Shown in pieces: positions 9,797 through 21,049 of a DNA stretch of 64,000 nucleotides (the stretch's first letter is position 1; every line of letters starts with the position of its first letter). The DNA is from Cydia pomonella (taxonomy: Eukaryota > Arthropoda > Insecta > Lepidoptera > Tortricidae), in NCBI RefSeq assembly GCF_033807575.1, contig NC_084721.1, forward strand, positions 4,774,001 to 4,838,000. The letters are read 5' to 3'. Below the pieces are notes generated by a model that was not told the DNA's origin, searched no databases, and saw only the letters and a program-made list of their open reading frames with translations. The translations under genes were made by a program, and so were the position numbers.

Positions 9797-10003
9797 TGGG
9801 TAAGAGTACGTTGCTAAAAAAGCTCAGAACCTGCCGGAGAAAGAGAGAGCCCGCCGTCAACATGGTGGACCAGCATGACCAAACTTCTGAAGAAAAACGA
9901 TCTAACCGACCCGACAACCCTCGACAGAATTTCGTGGCGCAAAATAATTAGGAGAGCCGACCCCACCTAAAGTGGGATGGAGCAAGGAAGAAGAAGAAGA
10001 AGA
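9797..10003 (+). pseudogene. RTE-like LINE C-terminus, GAA tail
   Basis: One frame reads LLKKNDLTDPTTLDRISWRK, then IIRRADPT and a stop. This is the layout of RTE-clade ORF2 ends (a DR..W+..+R+ADPT-type finish). It is followed within 20 bp by a GGAAGAAGAAGAAGAAGAG tail ending near 10003. The 5' side is truncated and the remnant is under 50 codons. The overlapping 81-codon frame from 9706 is not the coding frame. The GAA-type tail resembles that of SINE B. Confidence 0.6.
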
Positions 10004-11358
10004 GGTAAATATGGGTATATGTATTAATCATAAATAAGTAAAATACAGAAAGCCGTAAAATTGGCACTTTAGAATATTTAGGTTAAGAGGTATCGGCATG
10101 TAGATATGTTGAACGTCTGCACTGTCACTTGTCCTTATTAATGATCTTAGGTTTATTAGTATAAAGATATGAGTTATTTCAGAGACATTCGACCCTCACA
10201 TAGAGTAAATAGGCACTGACAAAACAAATGCTTATTGTACACCGGTAACACTGTGCCAAGATTAAAAAAAGAGAATAATAATGATGAAACTCGTATGAAG
10301 AAGATTCGCCATCATTGACGTAAACAATTTAGAGATGGAGCTCGCAAAACCAATGCTAGTTCAGGCAGCAGCTAGGTTTAGGTACAGGAATATGTTTTTA
10401 TTTTACATTCTAGACATATGTGATTAACATGCAACCTCTAATGCAATAATCTGTATGCCGCTGTATAGCTATTAAACTTAGTATGAATATTTATAGGTAA
10501 CTCAAAATTCCTATCATACTTCGTATTATACTTAAAAGCCCCTATAGCTTTCGCATGCAAGGTTATATTTTCTAGACGAACACCCCACGCTGTACTTGCT
10601 AGTATATTGTCTCCGCTTAAGAAATCGTCGGCTCCATCTCGTCAGTTCTACGAACATTACAATTTGCAACGCCTACTGCCAATTCAGCCATTTATTTATC
10701 AGTAAGTACTGAACTTTGAATTCTAAACTGTTTGTATCGAGTGGGTAGGCACTTCGGTATACATAGGTATTTGATAAAAAAAATCAAGTACATACAATAA
10801 TAACTTAAGACTATCTAAAGCCTAGTCAAAAAGGTATCACACTAGCCGCGTTACTACGTTGAATGGCGAAGGACAACCTTTTCACCAGGTACGAACCCGC
10901 GCAAACGCCAGACCCTGATTCCCCTCTCCCTGATTCAATATCCCGATTTTATTGATAAAAAATACATTGCAGAAAGCTGAGGAGGAGCAGACATCGTTCA
11001 GTTCACATACCCAATAAATCTGCCTTAATTTGTTTCAAAGTCAACGCCCGTTAGTTACGTCATTTAAATAGCCCCATTTACACTGTGTAAGTGTAAAATA
11101 TATTTATTCCTCACCTACTTTAACACACGCTAAACTGTAGGTAAACTAGTAGCCGGATGGCATTAAGAATGCCAAAGCATGTTGTAAGCGCCGTAATACA
11201 GGCCAAAGCGGAATTAGGTACGTTTTTGCGTCCATTGCTCTTGGTCCCTTGCCAAGTGTTTACTCTTTACATAATGTCGGTGATTGTGGACTCAACGCCC
11301 GTTGTGTTGTTCTAGAGACATAATCGGAAGCGGCTGGCATGCCATCACTATGCTATAC
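10004..11358. other. No recognisable feature
   Basis: About 1.35 kb with no gene and no repeat shared within the window. Two GC-richer, apparently single-copy patches lie at about 10840-10930 and 11140-11340. Confidence 0.45.
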
Positions 11359-11546
11359 TCCTTTTTTCAGAGTAGTAATTTTATAACCTCAAAAGTAGTG
11401 GTAACTTTTTCGTCCAAAATTAAATCTGAGTAACTATGCACTGACCACTGAATTATAGTGTCGTTTACATAACCCTGGAATTTCGGAAGAAAAGTTAATT
11501 ACTACTACTTTTGAGGTTAGAGAAATTGTAATAAAAAAAGGGGTGT
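11359..11546. repeat. Inverted repeat pair
   Basis: CTTTTTTCAGAGTAGTAATT then ACCTCAAAAGTAGT (11359-11399) is inverted at 11500-11546 as ACTACTTTTGAGGT then AATTGTAATAAAAAAAGG. The arms are about 40 bp with indels and about 100 bp apart. It could be the remains of a foldback element. Confidence 0.45.
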
Positions 11547-11609
11547 AGCATTCGACACCGTTGAAGGTTAATTGTCCATAGACATGTGTGACATCCGTGT
11601 GTTGCTTAA

Positions 11610-12309
11610 GAGTCACACGAAATCGCCGCCAAAAAGCGGCTTTCATACAATCGAAGTTACGCTTTTGCCTAAATTCTGTGAAACTTAATATGAACACTTA
11701 CGTAATAATACCTACAAGGTGTTTATTAAGTCACCTGCAATAATGTACGGAGTGAATATACAGGTCATACTGAGCAACTCTTACTATGGGCCAACCCCGA
11801 AATCGGCTGTTTAATACATTTTGGCTGTCTGACCTTGACATTTTCTATGGGAGAGTTAATTTTTTTTTACTACTACTGACCAGACATACATAGATCGCAC
11901 ATAGACAATTAGAAATAACTATCGGCCTGATTCGAAGAATGAGATACGATAACGGTAAGTTCTGGTTTAGATAAGTTCTCATTCTTATAGATATCGTTTG
12001 TATGTCGTATAATTGGCAACCAATGTCACTTTGACGTTAAAAATATCGTAGATAGATCTTATTGGGATCACAGCGGAATCGAAATAAATGTCAATTTTGA
12101 CATGTCGTTTAGCTATCGATCTTTCCAAAATCTTAAACGTGTCTTAATCATTATTCGAATCGGGCCGTATGAATCATATGATACTTCAGAATGTTGTGTT
12201 GGTGCCATTCACGATGACGCGCAGATTTGTCATATTTATTCTTTAATAACAGGAAAATTTATAGAGGGTAACTTCGATTGTATGGCGGCGGCGGTTAGAT
12301 TCACGTGAC
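11610..12309. mobile_element. Foldback element H, copy 1, with nested MITE E
   Basis: The left end GAGTCACACGAAATCGCCGCC, then CATACAATCGAAGTTACGC, is inverted at the right end (12268-12309) as GTAACTTCGATTGTATGGCGGCGG...GATTCACGTGAC. The left flank is TTAA (11606-11609) and the right flank is TAAT. The element is 700 bp, of which 245 bp plus a 3-bp duplication belong to a nested MITE E. A second, longer H element is at 59169-60052. No transposase is encoded. Confidence 0.6.
11923..12167 (+). mobile_element. 245-bp MITE E, second copy, nested in H
   Basis: Termini CGGCCTGATTCGAAGAATGA and, inverted, CGGCCCGATTCGAATAATGA. Flanked by TAT at 11920-11922 and 12168-12170. It has the same length as, and opposite orientation to, 8106-8350. 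It sits inside the H element, so it inserted after H. Confidence 0.75.
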
Positions 12310-12545
12310 TAATATAAATTCGAAATGATGTTGCGTCCGGGGTACAATCGTATAAACCTACATTTCGTGGTTTCCTGTGTCAACATCCTCACAAACATGT
12401 TTTGACGTATTCATAATTACGGCCCGATTCGAATTTTAACCCTTTGAATGCTTTATGTCATAAACACAAACATCGGCACAAGGGAGCTAATGTAAACCTT
12501 ACTCGACAGTGTGAAGATTACTTTGACAGCGTCCGCCAGAATACC

Positions 12546-12741
12546 TGTACCCCTAGTGTAACTTTGATCGACATCATAACGTGACGAACGCGTTTGCGTT
12601 AAGTCTCATTTTGTATAGGATTTTGAGGTTCCAAAACGTCCCGCTTGGCGCGCTCTTTCGAAATCCAATACAAAATGAGATTAAACGCAAACGCGTACGT
12701 CACGTTTGGAAATCGAATTTATTTACACTAGGGGTACTGTA
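12546..12741 (+). mobile_element. MITE F, copy 1
   Basis: Inverted termini TACCCCTAGTGTAA and TTACACTAGGGGTA, then inner arms CGTTTGCGTTAAGTCTCATT and AATGAGATTAAACGCAAACG, so most of the element can fold on itself. It aligns without gaps to 55781-55976, with 7 mismatches over 196 positions by my count. It is non-coding. The outermost CTGTA at one end is matched imperfectly at the other, so exact borders are uncertain by a few bases. Confidence 0.75.
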
Positions 12742-12828
12742 GTTGTCCCTGGCGCTGTGGGCACGACTAGTAACGACGCCTTTAGGTGTTCTTGGCGTTC
12801 AATACGTCAAATATTAGGTCTAGATAAG

Positions 12829-12912
12829 ATATGGATCGGGTATGTCAGTGTGAAAAGTGACGTTTCTTCCAACAAAAACGTAGCTTTCGACACTGACATA
12901 TCCGATCCATAT
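12829..12912. repeat. Hairpin, 23-bp stem
   Basis: ATATGGATCGGGTATGTCAG (from 12829) is inverted at 12890-12912 with one mismatch, with a 38-bp loop. It lies within the 661-bp inverted-repeat element, so it may be part of its interior. Confidence 0.65.
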
Positions 12913-13132
12913 AGAAATGTAGTGATGAACTTAGGTGGACGGTAATTTTAAATGCGTACATGTTACTTGAAGAAACATGCATTTTTTTCTTATGAGCTAG
13001 GTACTGTAACTTATCTAGTATATCATATCATGTCTTGGCCTAATATTTTAAGTACCTATCTTAAAGTTCGAATCTGGCCGTTAGCAGGTATATTATAACG
13101 AACGAATTCTAGAGACACGTTCTAAAAACTCA

Positions 13133-13165
13133 TAGGCCAATTCGAACGTACACTGATTCATTAAG
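13133..13165. repeat. Lone terminus of MITE G
   Basis: GGCCAATTCGAACGTACACTGATTC matches the ends of the element at 36410-36570 and the lone end at 26958-26994. The matching second end was not found nearby. Confidence 0.45.
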
Positions 13166-14117
13166 TCATTAAGTTATTGCTCAAAACTTACCTAATAATG
13201 TTGGTATAAATATTGAGTGTGTATTAGAAATGTTTCTTTTTATAAGCACTAATAACCGATTAAAAATAGTTTTTTAGTCTTAACCACTCACACTGATTTT
13301 GGTTACTGTAGTTACCAGCTGTCACCCTTATTTTATTATAATAATATAGGTCACTGAAAAATATGAAGTATGTGAGTGGTTATGGCACTAAGGTAAATTT
13401 CTTGAGAATGAATTGGTTAAGACGCCATTTCACATTTACATCTCAATTAGCTAAATTGGCTATAATCTACCACTAAGTTCCAAGTTCAAATGCATTTTGT
13501 ACATTCTACGGGCACTTCAATACAGGCGAAATTGCATTCTCGTTATTACGCATACAATTAGATTCTAGAAGCCGATTCTGATATGATAATTTGCTACAGT
13601 TTTATCTTGTTTTGACATGATCTTTACAATTATTTTAATATTTTTATAAAAATTACATGCTGAATGGTCCAGCGCACGCGCGTTATACAGTCTTGTTATA
13701 CGGCTTATTTGTGCTTGTGGGATGCACTGCGTGTCGTGTCAAGGTATCATAACAAGATTTAAATTAGAATGCTAAATTAGAATCGGCTTACGACATGTTG
13801 ACATGTGTGGAATTACATTATCCCCCTGCCTACGCGACTGTCATGGCTGTATAAACTGTTTAAATTTTGCCACGTCGGTTTAATTGAATAAACCGTGTTT
13901 CCTCCCTGATTTTTGTCAAATTAAGAACGATGCGAACTTGTAATTGTGTACAATAATTAAACGATTTTGACAAGTAACATGACAGTCGACTTGAAAATCA
14001 TTTAGTGTAATAATATTAATAATAATGCAAAACTCGCACAAATACAAGCAAGAAATACACACTTATTCATAATTCTGCATGTTAATATTTTTAGACCTGC
14101 GCTTTGTAGATTTTGTA
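13166..14117. other. No recognisable feature
   Basis: About 950 bp of AT-rich spacer with no supported gene or repeat. Confidence 0.45.
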
Positions 14118-14251
14118 CAGTCAAGTGTAAAAATAGGGGTGTACACATCTTACTCAAAAATATGTCCCATAGCACATTATTCCAATGTAATAAGAGCGTA
14201 GTACCATATTTATGAGATGATTCTTTCGATACATATTTTTGCACTTGACTG
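14118..14251. mobile_element. Mariner-like MITE, CAGTCAAGTG ends
   Basis: Ends CAGTCAAGTGTAAAAATA and, inverted, CAGTCAAGTGCAAAAATA. TA abuts each end (14116-14117 and 14252-14253). It is 134 bp and non-coding. The overlapping minus-strand frame at 14002-14244 is chance. Confidence 0.72.
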
Positions 14252-14302
14252 TACTTACATTAATTGACCGCGGGCCAGGAGCATATTTTGTCAGTCATCG
14301 CC

Positions 14303-14683
14303 TCCCGGCTGATACTTTGTCAGTTGATATTTTAGTTCGTGTTTTAAATTTTAAAAAAATCGTCAGCCAGTTGTATCGCGGTGGAAAGGCCGTCAGCTGT
14401 AAAATGAACATGTAAAAATACGCGATTTACCACTTTATGTCCGCAAAATATACATAATGCGTAAATTCCGTAATCCGTTTATGCCGTTTCAAGCGGTTCA
14501 CCTGATGAAATGCTACTTGCAAAGTTTCATGATTTGTTATTGCTATCATAAAAAGGTAAAGCGCTTATTTTTTGCATGTTCATGCGACCAGCTGACGTTC
14601 TTACCACCGCGATATAACCGGCTGACTATTTTTTTAAGTAACAATAGCATCTGAAATATCATCTGTGTTTCGGTGGCTGACAT
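14303..14683. mobile_element. Large imperfect palindrome, probable foldback element
   Basis: The left part with GTCAGCCAGTTGTATCGCGG, AACGTCAGCTG-like and ATGAACATG words (14362-14416) is inverted at 14573-14625 (CATGTTCATGCG, CAGCTGACGTTC, CCGCGATATAACCGGCTGAC). The match extends outward through the AAAAAAAT and GATATTT words toward 14303 and 14683. The core of about 150 bp is unrelated. No protein is encoded. Confidence 0.55.
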
Positions 14684-15242
14684 TCCTCAACCCACCAATA
14701 GAGCGGCGGCTTACGTCCACGAGGGTTAGTCATACATAGCAGTTAACCACTATACGAGTTTTCGCCCGTGAGGCGATTGATCATGGAAATCTGTTCCTGG
14801 CTCGCGGTCTACAAACATAAAATATTTTTCGGCTTACACATGGCTTACATACATTTATGCTTAGACAGGTACTTATATTGACTGTAGTTTATAAATAAAA
14901 TATGCATCCCGTCACATTACGTTATTTATTGGTTGTGACAAGCCTTTTTTCGGCATTTTTATACTTATTAATAATTTATTTAAACATATGCGTCTTCCTT
15001 CATCCTTCATCCATGCGAATCCACGTTCATGCACCATGCACAATTGCAATATAATTTTAATATCTTCAGAAAAGTTTACTTCGATTTATTGCAAATATCG
15101 GCAATATCTTATCATTAACTTAAAGATATCATCGACAAGGATTTCAAGATATCGTTTTTCACTTAAATTCGTTGGGATTTGGTTTCAGATCAACTAAAGA
15201 AACGGACATACAAAAATACAGGCGAAATAAATTCGATTTTAA
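14684..15242. other. No recognisable feature
   Basis: AT-rich spacer between a foldback element and a SINE. Confidence 0.5.
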
Positions 15243-15490
15243 CGACCGGTTTTGCCTAGTGGGTAAGTGCCTATGAAGTCGATGGTCCTGGATTCGAATC
15301 CCGGTAAGGGTATTTTTATGATGAGCACAGATATTTGTTCCTGAGTTATGGGTGTTTTTTTATATATTTAAGTAGTTATATATTACATATATCGTTGTTT
15401 GAGTACCCACAATACAAGCCTTCTAGAGCTTACTGAGGGACTTAGTCAATCTGCGTAAGAATATCCTATAATATTTATTTATTTATCTAT
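15243..15490 (+). repeat. SINE C copy, plus strand
   Basis: CGACCGGTTTTGCCTAGTGG head and a mutated B box (GATTCGAATCCCGG), followed by the usual body (GAGTTATGGGTG, ACTTAGTCAATCTGCG) and an ATTTATTTATT tail. Full length, moderately diverged. Confidence 0.8.
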
Positions 15491-16153
15491 TTAACCTCCT
15501 ATCTGAGTAAGATAAGGATCATAACCGAATTCCAGTAATATTTTTGATTATTTCTGTCCTAAACAACCCAAACCGAGGTTTAAATCCAGGAGTTTTGACC
15601 ACCACACATATATAAAAGGTTAAGTATTTCTTACCAAACAGTAAGATAAAACCGGGATATTTTCAAGTTTATATCACAGACCGTTACATAAAGAACAATC
15701 AAAGTCGTTCTCAAGTGTCGCTAACAGGCAATTACTTACGTACACAGCTAGTGCCATCTGATATTACACTAGCTAATATGAAAGAAACGACTGCATTTTA
15801 TAGCGGGCAAGGAGCTCACTGGAAGTTTTTCATTCAATAAAGTCACTAAGTGATGAAAGGGCAACATCTGGCACATCACGGGTCAATGAGCGGGGACTGA
15901 AAATTCATAAAATAGCAAATTTACATTTTGCTAACTCGTGACGGTCAGAGGAGTTGAATTTTGGGCTGTAAATACTTGCTGTGATGACTTTTCTTTTACC
16001 ATAACAGTGGTAAACAAGGTAATGCTTTAATTTTTGCATCTTGCATTAGGGTAACGCAAAATAGGCACAATGGTTGTCGATTTGCGGAAAATGCCCAGTA
16101 TAACTAACTAACTAGGGTAACTTAGAATAAAAAGCGCTGGTGAAGAAAAAGAA
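15491..16153. other. No recognisable feature
   Basis: About 660 bp of spacer. Nothing supported. Confidence 0.5.
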
Positions 16154-16372
16154 GAGTGAGAGCGTGCGACCTGTAATCCGGAGGTAGCGGGTTCAAAGTG
16201 TTCAAACCCTGGTTCGTACCAATGAGTTTACCCTCTGGGTTGGAAGAATGGATGACAGTCGCTTTCGTAAAAACTAGTGCCTACACGAATTCTTGGTATT
16301 AGTTGCCAAGCGGACCACAGGCTCCCATGAGCCGTGCCAAATGCCGGGACAACGCGAGGAAGATGATGATTG
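16154..16372 (+). repeat. SINE B copy, plus strand, internally deleted
   Basis: Contains AGAGCGTGCGACCTGTAATC and a duplicated B-box word (GGTTCAAAGTGTTCAAACCC). It then jumps from CCAATGAGTTT directly to TACCCTCTGGGTTGGAAG, so the shared central body (about 90 bp) is missing. The SINE B-specific 3' part is complete and ends AACGCGAGGAAGATGATGAT. Confidence 0.75.
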
Positions 16373-17881
16373 GGGTAACTTTGAAAGCAGGTACTTTTGT
16401 AAATCACAAATACTCGTATCTATAAACCAGAAGCCCTTATTAATTTGGCAACACTTACGTTACTGCGACGCTTATCAAGGCATCTAGCTTATTGCTGCCA
16501 CAATAGAAAGTGCTTCTAGTTTAGTAGATAACACCATTTTCAAAATTACCCCCCTTTCGAAGTAACCCCAATGCACATACTTAAAAAAATACTGGCCGTA
16601 GTATTGTTCCCTTCCGTATTAATAGATTCTTTGTTATGTATGATTTTAATACGTCGAGCTCGCATACAAGTGGCAGTGCTGCAGTGCTCGAAAGCGAGCG
16701 ATCGAGCGAAACCAATAACTACGTCATCTATGTTTTCAATCGTTACGTCAATTGCACATGCGACAATAGATTTATAGGAACACGTCAATAGGATATTTGA
16801 CTGTCAGGTCAAATCAGCTTCTTTTTCGAACATTCAAAACCACTGTGGCATTTATTTGGAACATATAGTATATACATGTAACGTGATTACACGGTCTTAC
16901 TTACTCTTTAAAGATCTCTCCGATCAGTAAAATAGAAATTGTGTCAAAAAACGACTGCGGTCTAAGTTTTTGTAGTAATTTTCTAATGGTTTATTTCGTT
17001 CGTGATGTGAAATAGTAACGTAGTCGATATCCCAATTCCACATGGAAACCAGTCATTAGTAAATGTAAGCGAAAACGAATATTGTCGGTTGAAAAACTGA
17101 ACATCGTGACATCGTGAGTGTTGTGTGTCGATCGAGTGACATCCCTAGTGTGCAAAACGTTCAAGTTGATAAACAAGACCAAGTCCGAATAGTTCGAAAA
17201 ACTCGCGCAACTAGAAGATGTTGATGTGAACTTAGTCTTTCTTGGAGACCACGGGGACAAAGTCATCCTCAAAACGTCGGAGGTAATTTTAATCCTTAAA
17301 TCGACAGAAAACACGGAAGGTCGTAAGTTTAAACTTCCTCTGCCCTCAATAGTAGCAATGATTCTGGTTAAAAAAATACAATAAGATAGTCAAATGTTAT
17401 GTCCAGTATTTTGGCTTAGCAGCCGAAGGCTTAAAAATGTTATTTTGGTGTTACTTTGATAAAAAATATAACGTTTGTTTTGCGTGATTTCTGTATGAAA
17501 CAAAGTTTTTCTATCAATTTAGAGCAAACTAATATTCGAAAGTAGATAGTACCCTATTGTTGCTATCCAGGAATCGTATTATTTGGCTCATGTCGTTCAA
17601 TAACTACGTCTGCAGATAACATACAATTTCACATTATTACGGTTATACCAAGATTCCACGCTCCATAATTCAATTGATGAAACAGACTGCTCTTACAGCA
17701 CAATGCCGCAGTCAGACATGCTTTTGTTCCACTCAGGGCATGCACTGGTCTATAAAATTTAGTTGCTCGTGGAAACTATTCCGCAGTTTCAACATATAAT
17801 GTTATAACGCTGAAATCACTAGTTTTAGTTTAATTTGCAAGTTTAATTCTGCTTCTGTAGATTAATCTACTCGCGGATATT
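16373..17881. other. No recognisable feature
   Basis: About 1.5 kb with no repeat I can match and no convincing coding sequence. The reading frames at 16546-16788 and 16991-17314 lack domains and recognisable composition. Confidence 0.4.
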
Positions 17882-17923
17882 ATGGAGTGGTCAGATGATG
17901 AAAATGAAAATCGTTATTCTTCA
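17882..17923 (+). CDS. Possible first coding exon (weak)
   Basis: ATG opens a 14-codon acidic stretch (MEWSDDENENRYSS) that ends at AATGTAAGTATAT, a strong match to an insect 5' splice-donor consensus. A stop-free frame of this size is common by chance. I see no partner exon, promoter or polyadenylation site nearby, so this is only a candidate start exon of a gene that would continue beyond or deep inside the window. The residues do not identify a family. Confidence 0.15.
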
Positions 17924-18147
17924 ATGTAAGTATATAAATACTGATATGGGTTCTAACCTATACCATATCCATTTCAAATTTGAAACAATTGCCTATAACT
18001 TGCGGCTCATTTTTACGAGCGAGCAGTACGAGTATTAAACTTATACCTATTATTAGTGTATTGTGAATTGTATTTTGTACTGTTTGACATTTTACTTTAG
18101 TCTAATGACATGTACAGGTAACAAAAACGGAAGAGTAGAACATTAAG

Positions 18148-18300
18148 TGCGCATCACGAAATGGACCCAACTCAGCGTAATGCTAACTAGCTACGAAGCC
18201 AGCGCTGGTCTTCTGTAGGGCCCATTCGGTGATGCCACGATAGATAACACATTTTTCAACACACTTGCTCAAAGCAACGTTTTTATTCCACCGATTTCAC
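18148..18300. repeat. Anonymous repeat related to the O group
   Basis: CACGAAATGG, then ACTCAGC, then AGCCAGCGCTGGTCTTC run in the same order as the LINE 3' repeats at 32412-32475 and 61250-61310 (CCACGAAATGGCCTCA, CAGCATG, TTCCAGCGCTG). More diverged than those copies, but it probably belongs to the same broad group. Confidence 0.45.
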
Positions 18301-18334
18301 ATGCACACCGGCTCATAATCCTAGGTATTAAACA

Positions 18335-18390
18335 CGCGTGCTTTTTCAGTATATTATAATAACACTCGTGCTTTTTCATTATATTATCCG
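18335..18390. repeat. Tandem duplication, about 28 bp
   Basis: CACGCGTGCTTTTTCAGTATATTATAA is followed immediately by CACTCGTGCTTTTTCATTATATTAT. Two units, about 90% identical. Confidence 0.7.
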
Positions 18391-20528
18391 ACGGAGTTAA
18401 GAAGGTAACTGATTGCTAGTAATATGCATGGAAACGGAGCCTTCTTAATTTGGTCGAGTAATATTTTTTTTTTATTAGGTTTCAGATGTTAGTTCAAAGA
18501 GGTTTTATCACACCAAACTTAATTTATAGGGGTTTAATTATCTCGTAAATTGCATTAATGAATAAACATAACATTTTATCGATCTGATCTCCATCCGTCG
18601 AATAGAAATACGAAAATATTAGCTGTATAGATTTTTTTAAATTGGCTGTTTGTCGATTTCGTTCGTGCTTTTGCATTGCGCGCGCATTGGAATCGTGCGT
18701 GAAAAAAACGTGCCAGCTATTTTCCGTATTTGTCATAAAATTGGAATAGTTTTGCATGTTTTTAGTTTATATATTGACGAAAATGTCATTTTCTTTCAAG
18801 CATTGAAAATGAAGAACACATAAAATTGACGCTGCAAGTAATACTAATAGAGGCAAAAGCCGAGAGCCTTTCACCATCAAAATCGGATGAAAAATAATTG
18901 GTGGCATGAAACTTTTATTCAATGGAAAATCAGCAAAAAGCTCAGGCTTTCTTGGAAAACGTGTTGGTAGCTTATTTCAATGAACTGGCGAATAAGTGCC
19001 TTCTGGTGCAACTATTCGATGTTAAAACTGTAAGCCACCATTTTGAAAATTGTACTTTTACTGTTTCGATAAAAAAAAACTAATTTATAAGATGTGTTTT
19101 TTCCTCGCAAGTGGGTTGAAAACTCGATTACAGCTCGCGCGCACAATATCGCTTCGTGTGTAATGACCAACTTAGCACAGTAGTATCACAATGTACTAAT
19201 AACATAACAAAGAAAAATCCAAGAAAAATAAGTATTACTTACTACTACAGAAATTACACAAAAGACATGAAGACAACAAACACAAAATAAAACATCGCTT
19301 TTTTTTATGAACGCGGCCATATCATATGGCAATGAAAATATAATGCACCAATCATTCAGCCTAATACCATTGAATAAATGGGCTCCATGCAGTGACGTTA
19401 TATCTGCATATTAGGAGCAAGATACTAATTATTTCATTCAAGCAATGTCATGACATAATTTATTCCTAAATTTTCACCAAATATCTTTAATACTAACATG
19501 GGATATATTCAGATTTGAAACATGACACCTAATAATTTGCATCCCTTGCACTTGCACCAATTCGTTGGTGCGAGTGAGCCCCACAGATTGTTACGATGCT
19601 ACACATTTCAAAAGCTTGAATATGCGTCCGTAAATTTGTTACACGTCAAACTAATCCAACAATTTCGTTAGCGGCTGGTAAACTCGCACTGAAATAACAA
19701 TGGGCGCTAATAGAAATTTGGTTAAATTGCACGTGATATCGGCAATTGAATGAGCTCGCAACTGTTCGTATGTTTTCACAAACAAACAGCAAGTAATCAA
19801 TCCTATTATTTGACTAACGATGCATTCAGAGTCTTGTTGGTCATTATTCGATGTGTGTTCATTTAGAGTATGTAGGTAATGAATCAAGCACGTGCATATT
19901 TATCTGTTTTTATCCGACGGTCAAATGAGGGTTATGTTTTTATTAAAAATATAACAAAAATCTGTCCGGTTCTCGACATACGCTCCTATGACTGCCGCCT
20001 GCGGCCTCAACACTAAAAAATCAGGCGACACCAGACATTCACAGATTTAAATCAATGGGGTGAAATAATGTGTATTATCGTGGGCGTAAGAATTTGACTA
20101 TTATTTGATTTGAAATAGTTCGAGATACATTCTTAAAGAAAGTTCTTAGATGGGTTTTAAGTACAATACATAACAGCATCTTTCTTCTAGACATATTTCC
20201 GTCCTGTAGAGAAGCGCGGCGAGCCTTACCCGAGGGCCACTTATATCACAGATATTGGTGATATTGATATTATTTGAAAAAAATCATTGCGCATTGCTCT
20301 AGATTAAAAATCCAGAGAGGAAACAGTAGAGAGCGTTTTTACAGTAAACAGTAAAAATTCTATCCGCTCTAATTTCTGTGCATTACTAATTATAGCAGCG
20401 GAAATTAGTATCACACATAAATATGTTACTTAAATGTTCATGTCAAATTATTTTCATGTCATTTCAGAATGCCGCTATAAAATGAGATCGTATCTTCGAT
20501 TGCATAGCGCGTAATAATAATTAGTAAT
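18391..20528. other. No clear feature in about 2.1 kb
   Basis: Largely AT-rich and unassigned. A faint echo of the repeat at 8690-8870 is at 19095-19130, and ATCCAGAGAGGAAAC at 20310 resembles one end of the P element. Neither is long enough to call. Confidence 0.4.
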
Positions 20529-20790
20529 TCAGCCACAGGCCTCCTCTGATGAGCGAGAGGCTTAGGCTATAGCCTCCATGCTAGCCCAATGCGCGACCTT
20601 TGAATTTCTTCGCAGATGTATGCAGGTTTCCTCACAATATTTTCCTTCACCGAAAAACTAGTGGTAAATATCAAATGATATTTCGTACAAAAGTTCCGAA
20701 AAACTCATTGGTGTGAGTCAGGATTTGAACCCGTGACCTCCGGATTGAAAGTCGGACGTCATATGTCATATCCACTCGGCCAACACAGCT
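20529..20790 (-). repeat. SINE A copy, minus strand
   Basis: Order as in 174-470: CACAGGCCTCCTCTGATGAG, GCCCAATGCG, TGTATGCAGGTTTCCTCAC, ATTTGAACCCGTGACCTCCGG, then GTCGGACGTCAT. A 7-bp tandem duplication (CATATGT) lies in the A-box side of the head. The 3' end is slightly shortened (GGGCA and TATATAGG are missing). Confidence 0.82.
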
Positions 20791-21049
20791 TACTTGCGAG
20801 GGAAGCTCTCAATACCTCGGAAAGTATGCTTCTGATTAAATTTTCGATGGTCGAATCCCTTGGCTATATAACTAACTAATTTATACTAATATCATACTGC
20901 TATGGAATGAATATGCTATGAAATCAATGAAAATTAGACATGTTTTCGTTATTTTTTTCTATGAAGCCGACTTTTTCTTGAAGTTTGCCCTCGGAAATAG
21001 AGCCTAGTATCTGTATGATTTTTTGAATTGTTTTTGCTCTTCAACGTTT

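Larger units (their letters stand above)
12420..13080. mobile_element. 661-bp element with MITE E-type ends and TTA flanks
   Basis: The left terminus CGGCCCGATTCGAATTTTAA and the inverted right terminus CGGCCAGATTCGAACTTTAA match at 18 of 20 positions. TTA flanks both sides (12417-12419 and 13081-13083). The ends are those of MITE E but the interior is different. It contains a nested 196-bp MITE F (12546-12741) and a hairpin (12829-12912). No transposase coding is visible. It is probably a larger non-autonomous relative mobilised by the same transposase. Confidence 0.6.

Noticed and set aside
12706..12945. 79-codon plus-strand frame
   Set aside because: It spans the end of MITE F and a hairpin inside a larger inverted-repeat element, so it is an accident of repeat sequence.
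16991..17314. 107-codon minus-strand frame
   Set aside because: No domain, no splice context, and composition is consistent with chance.
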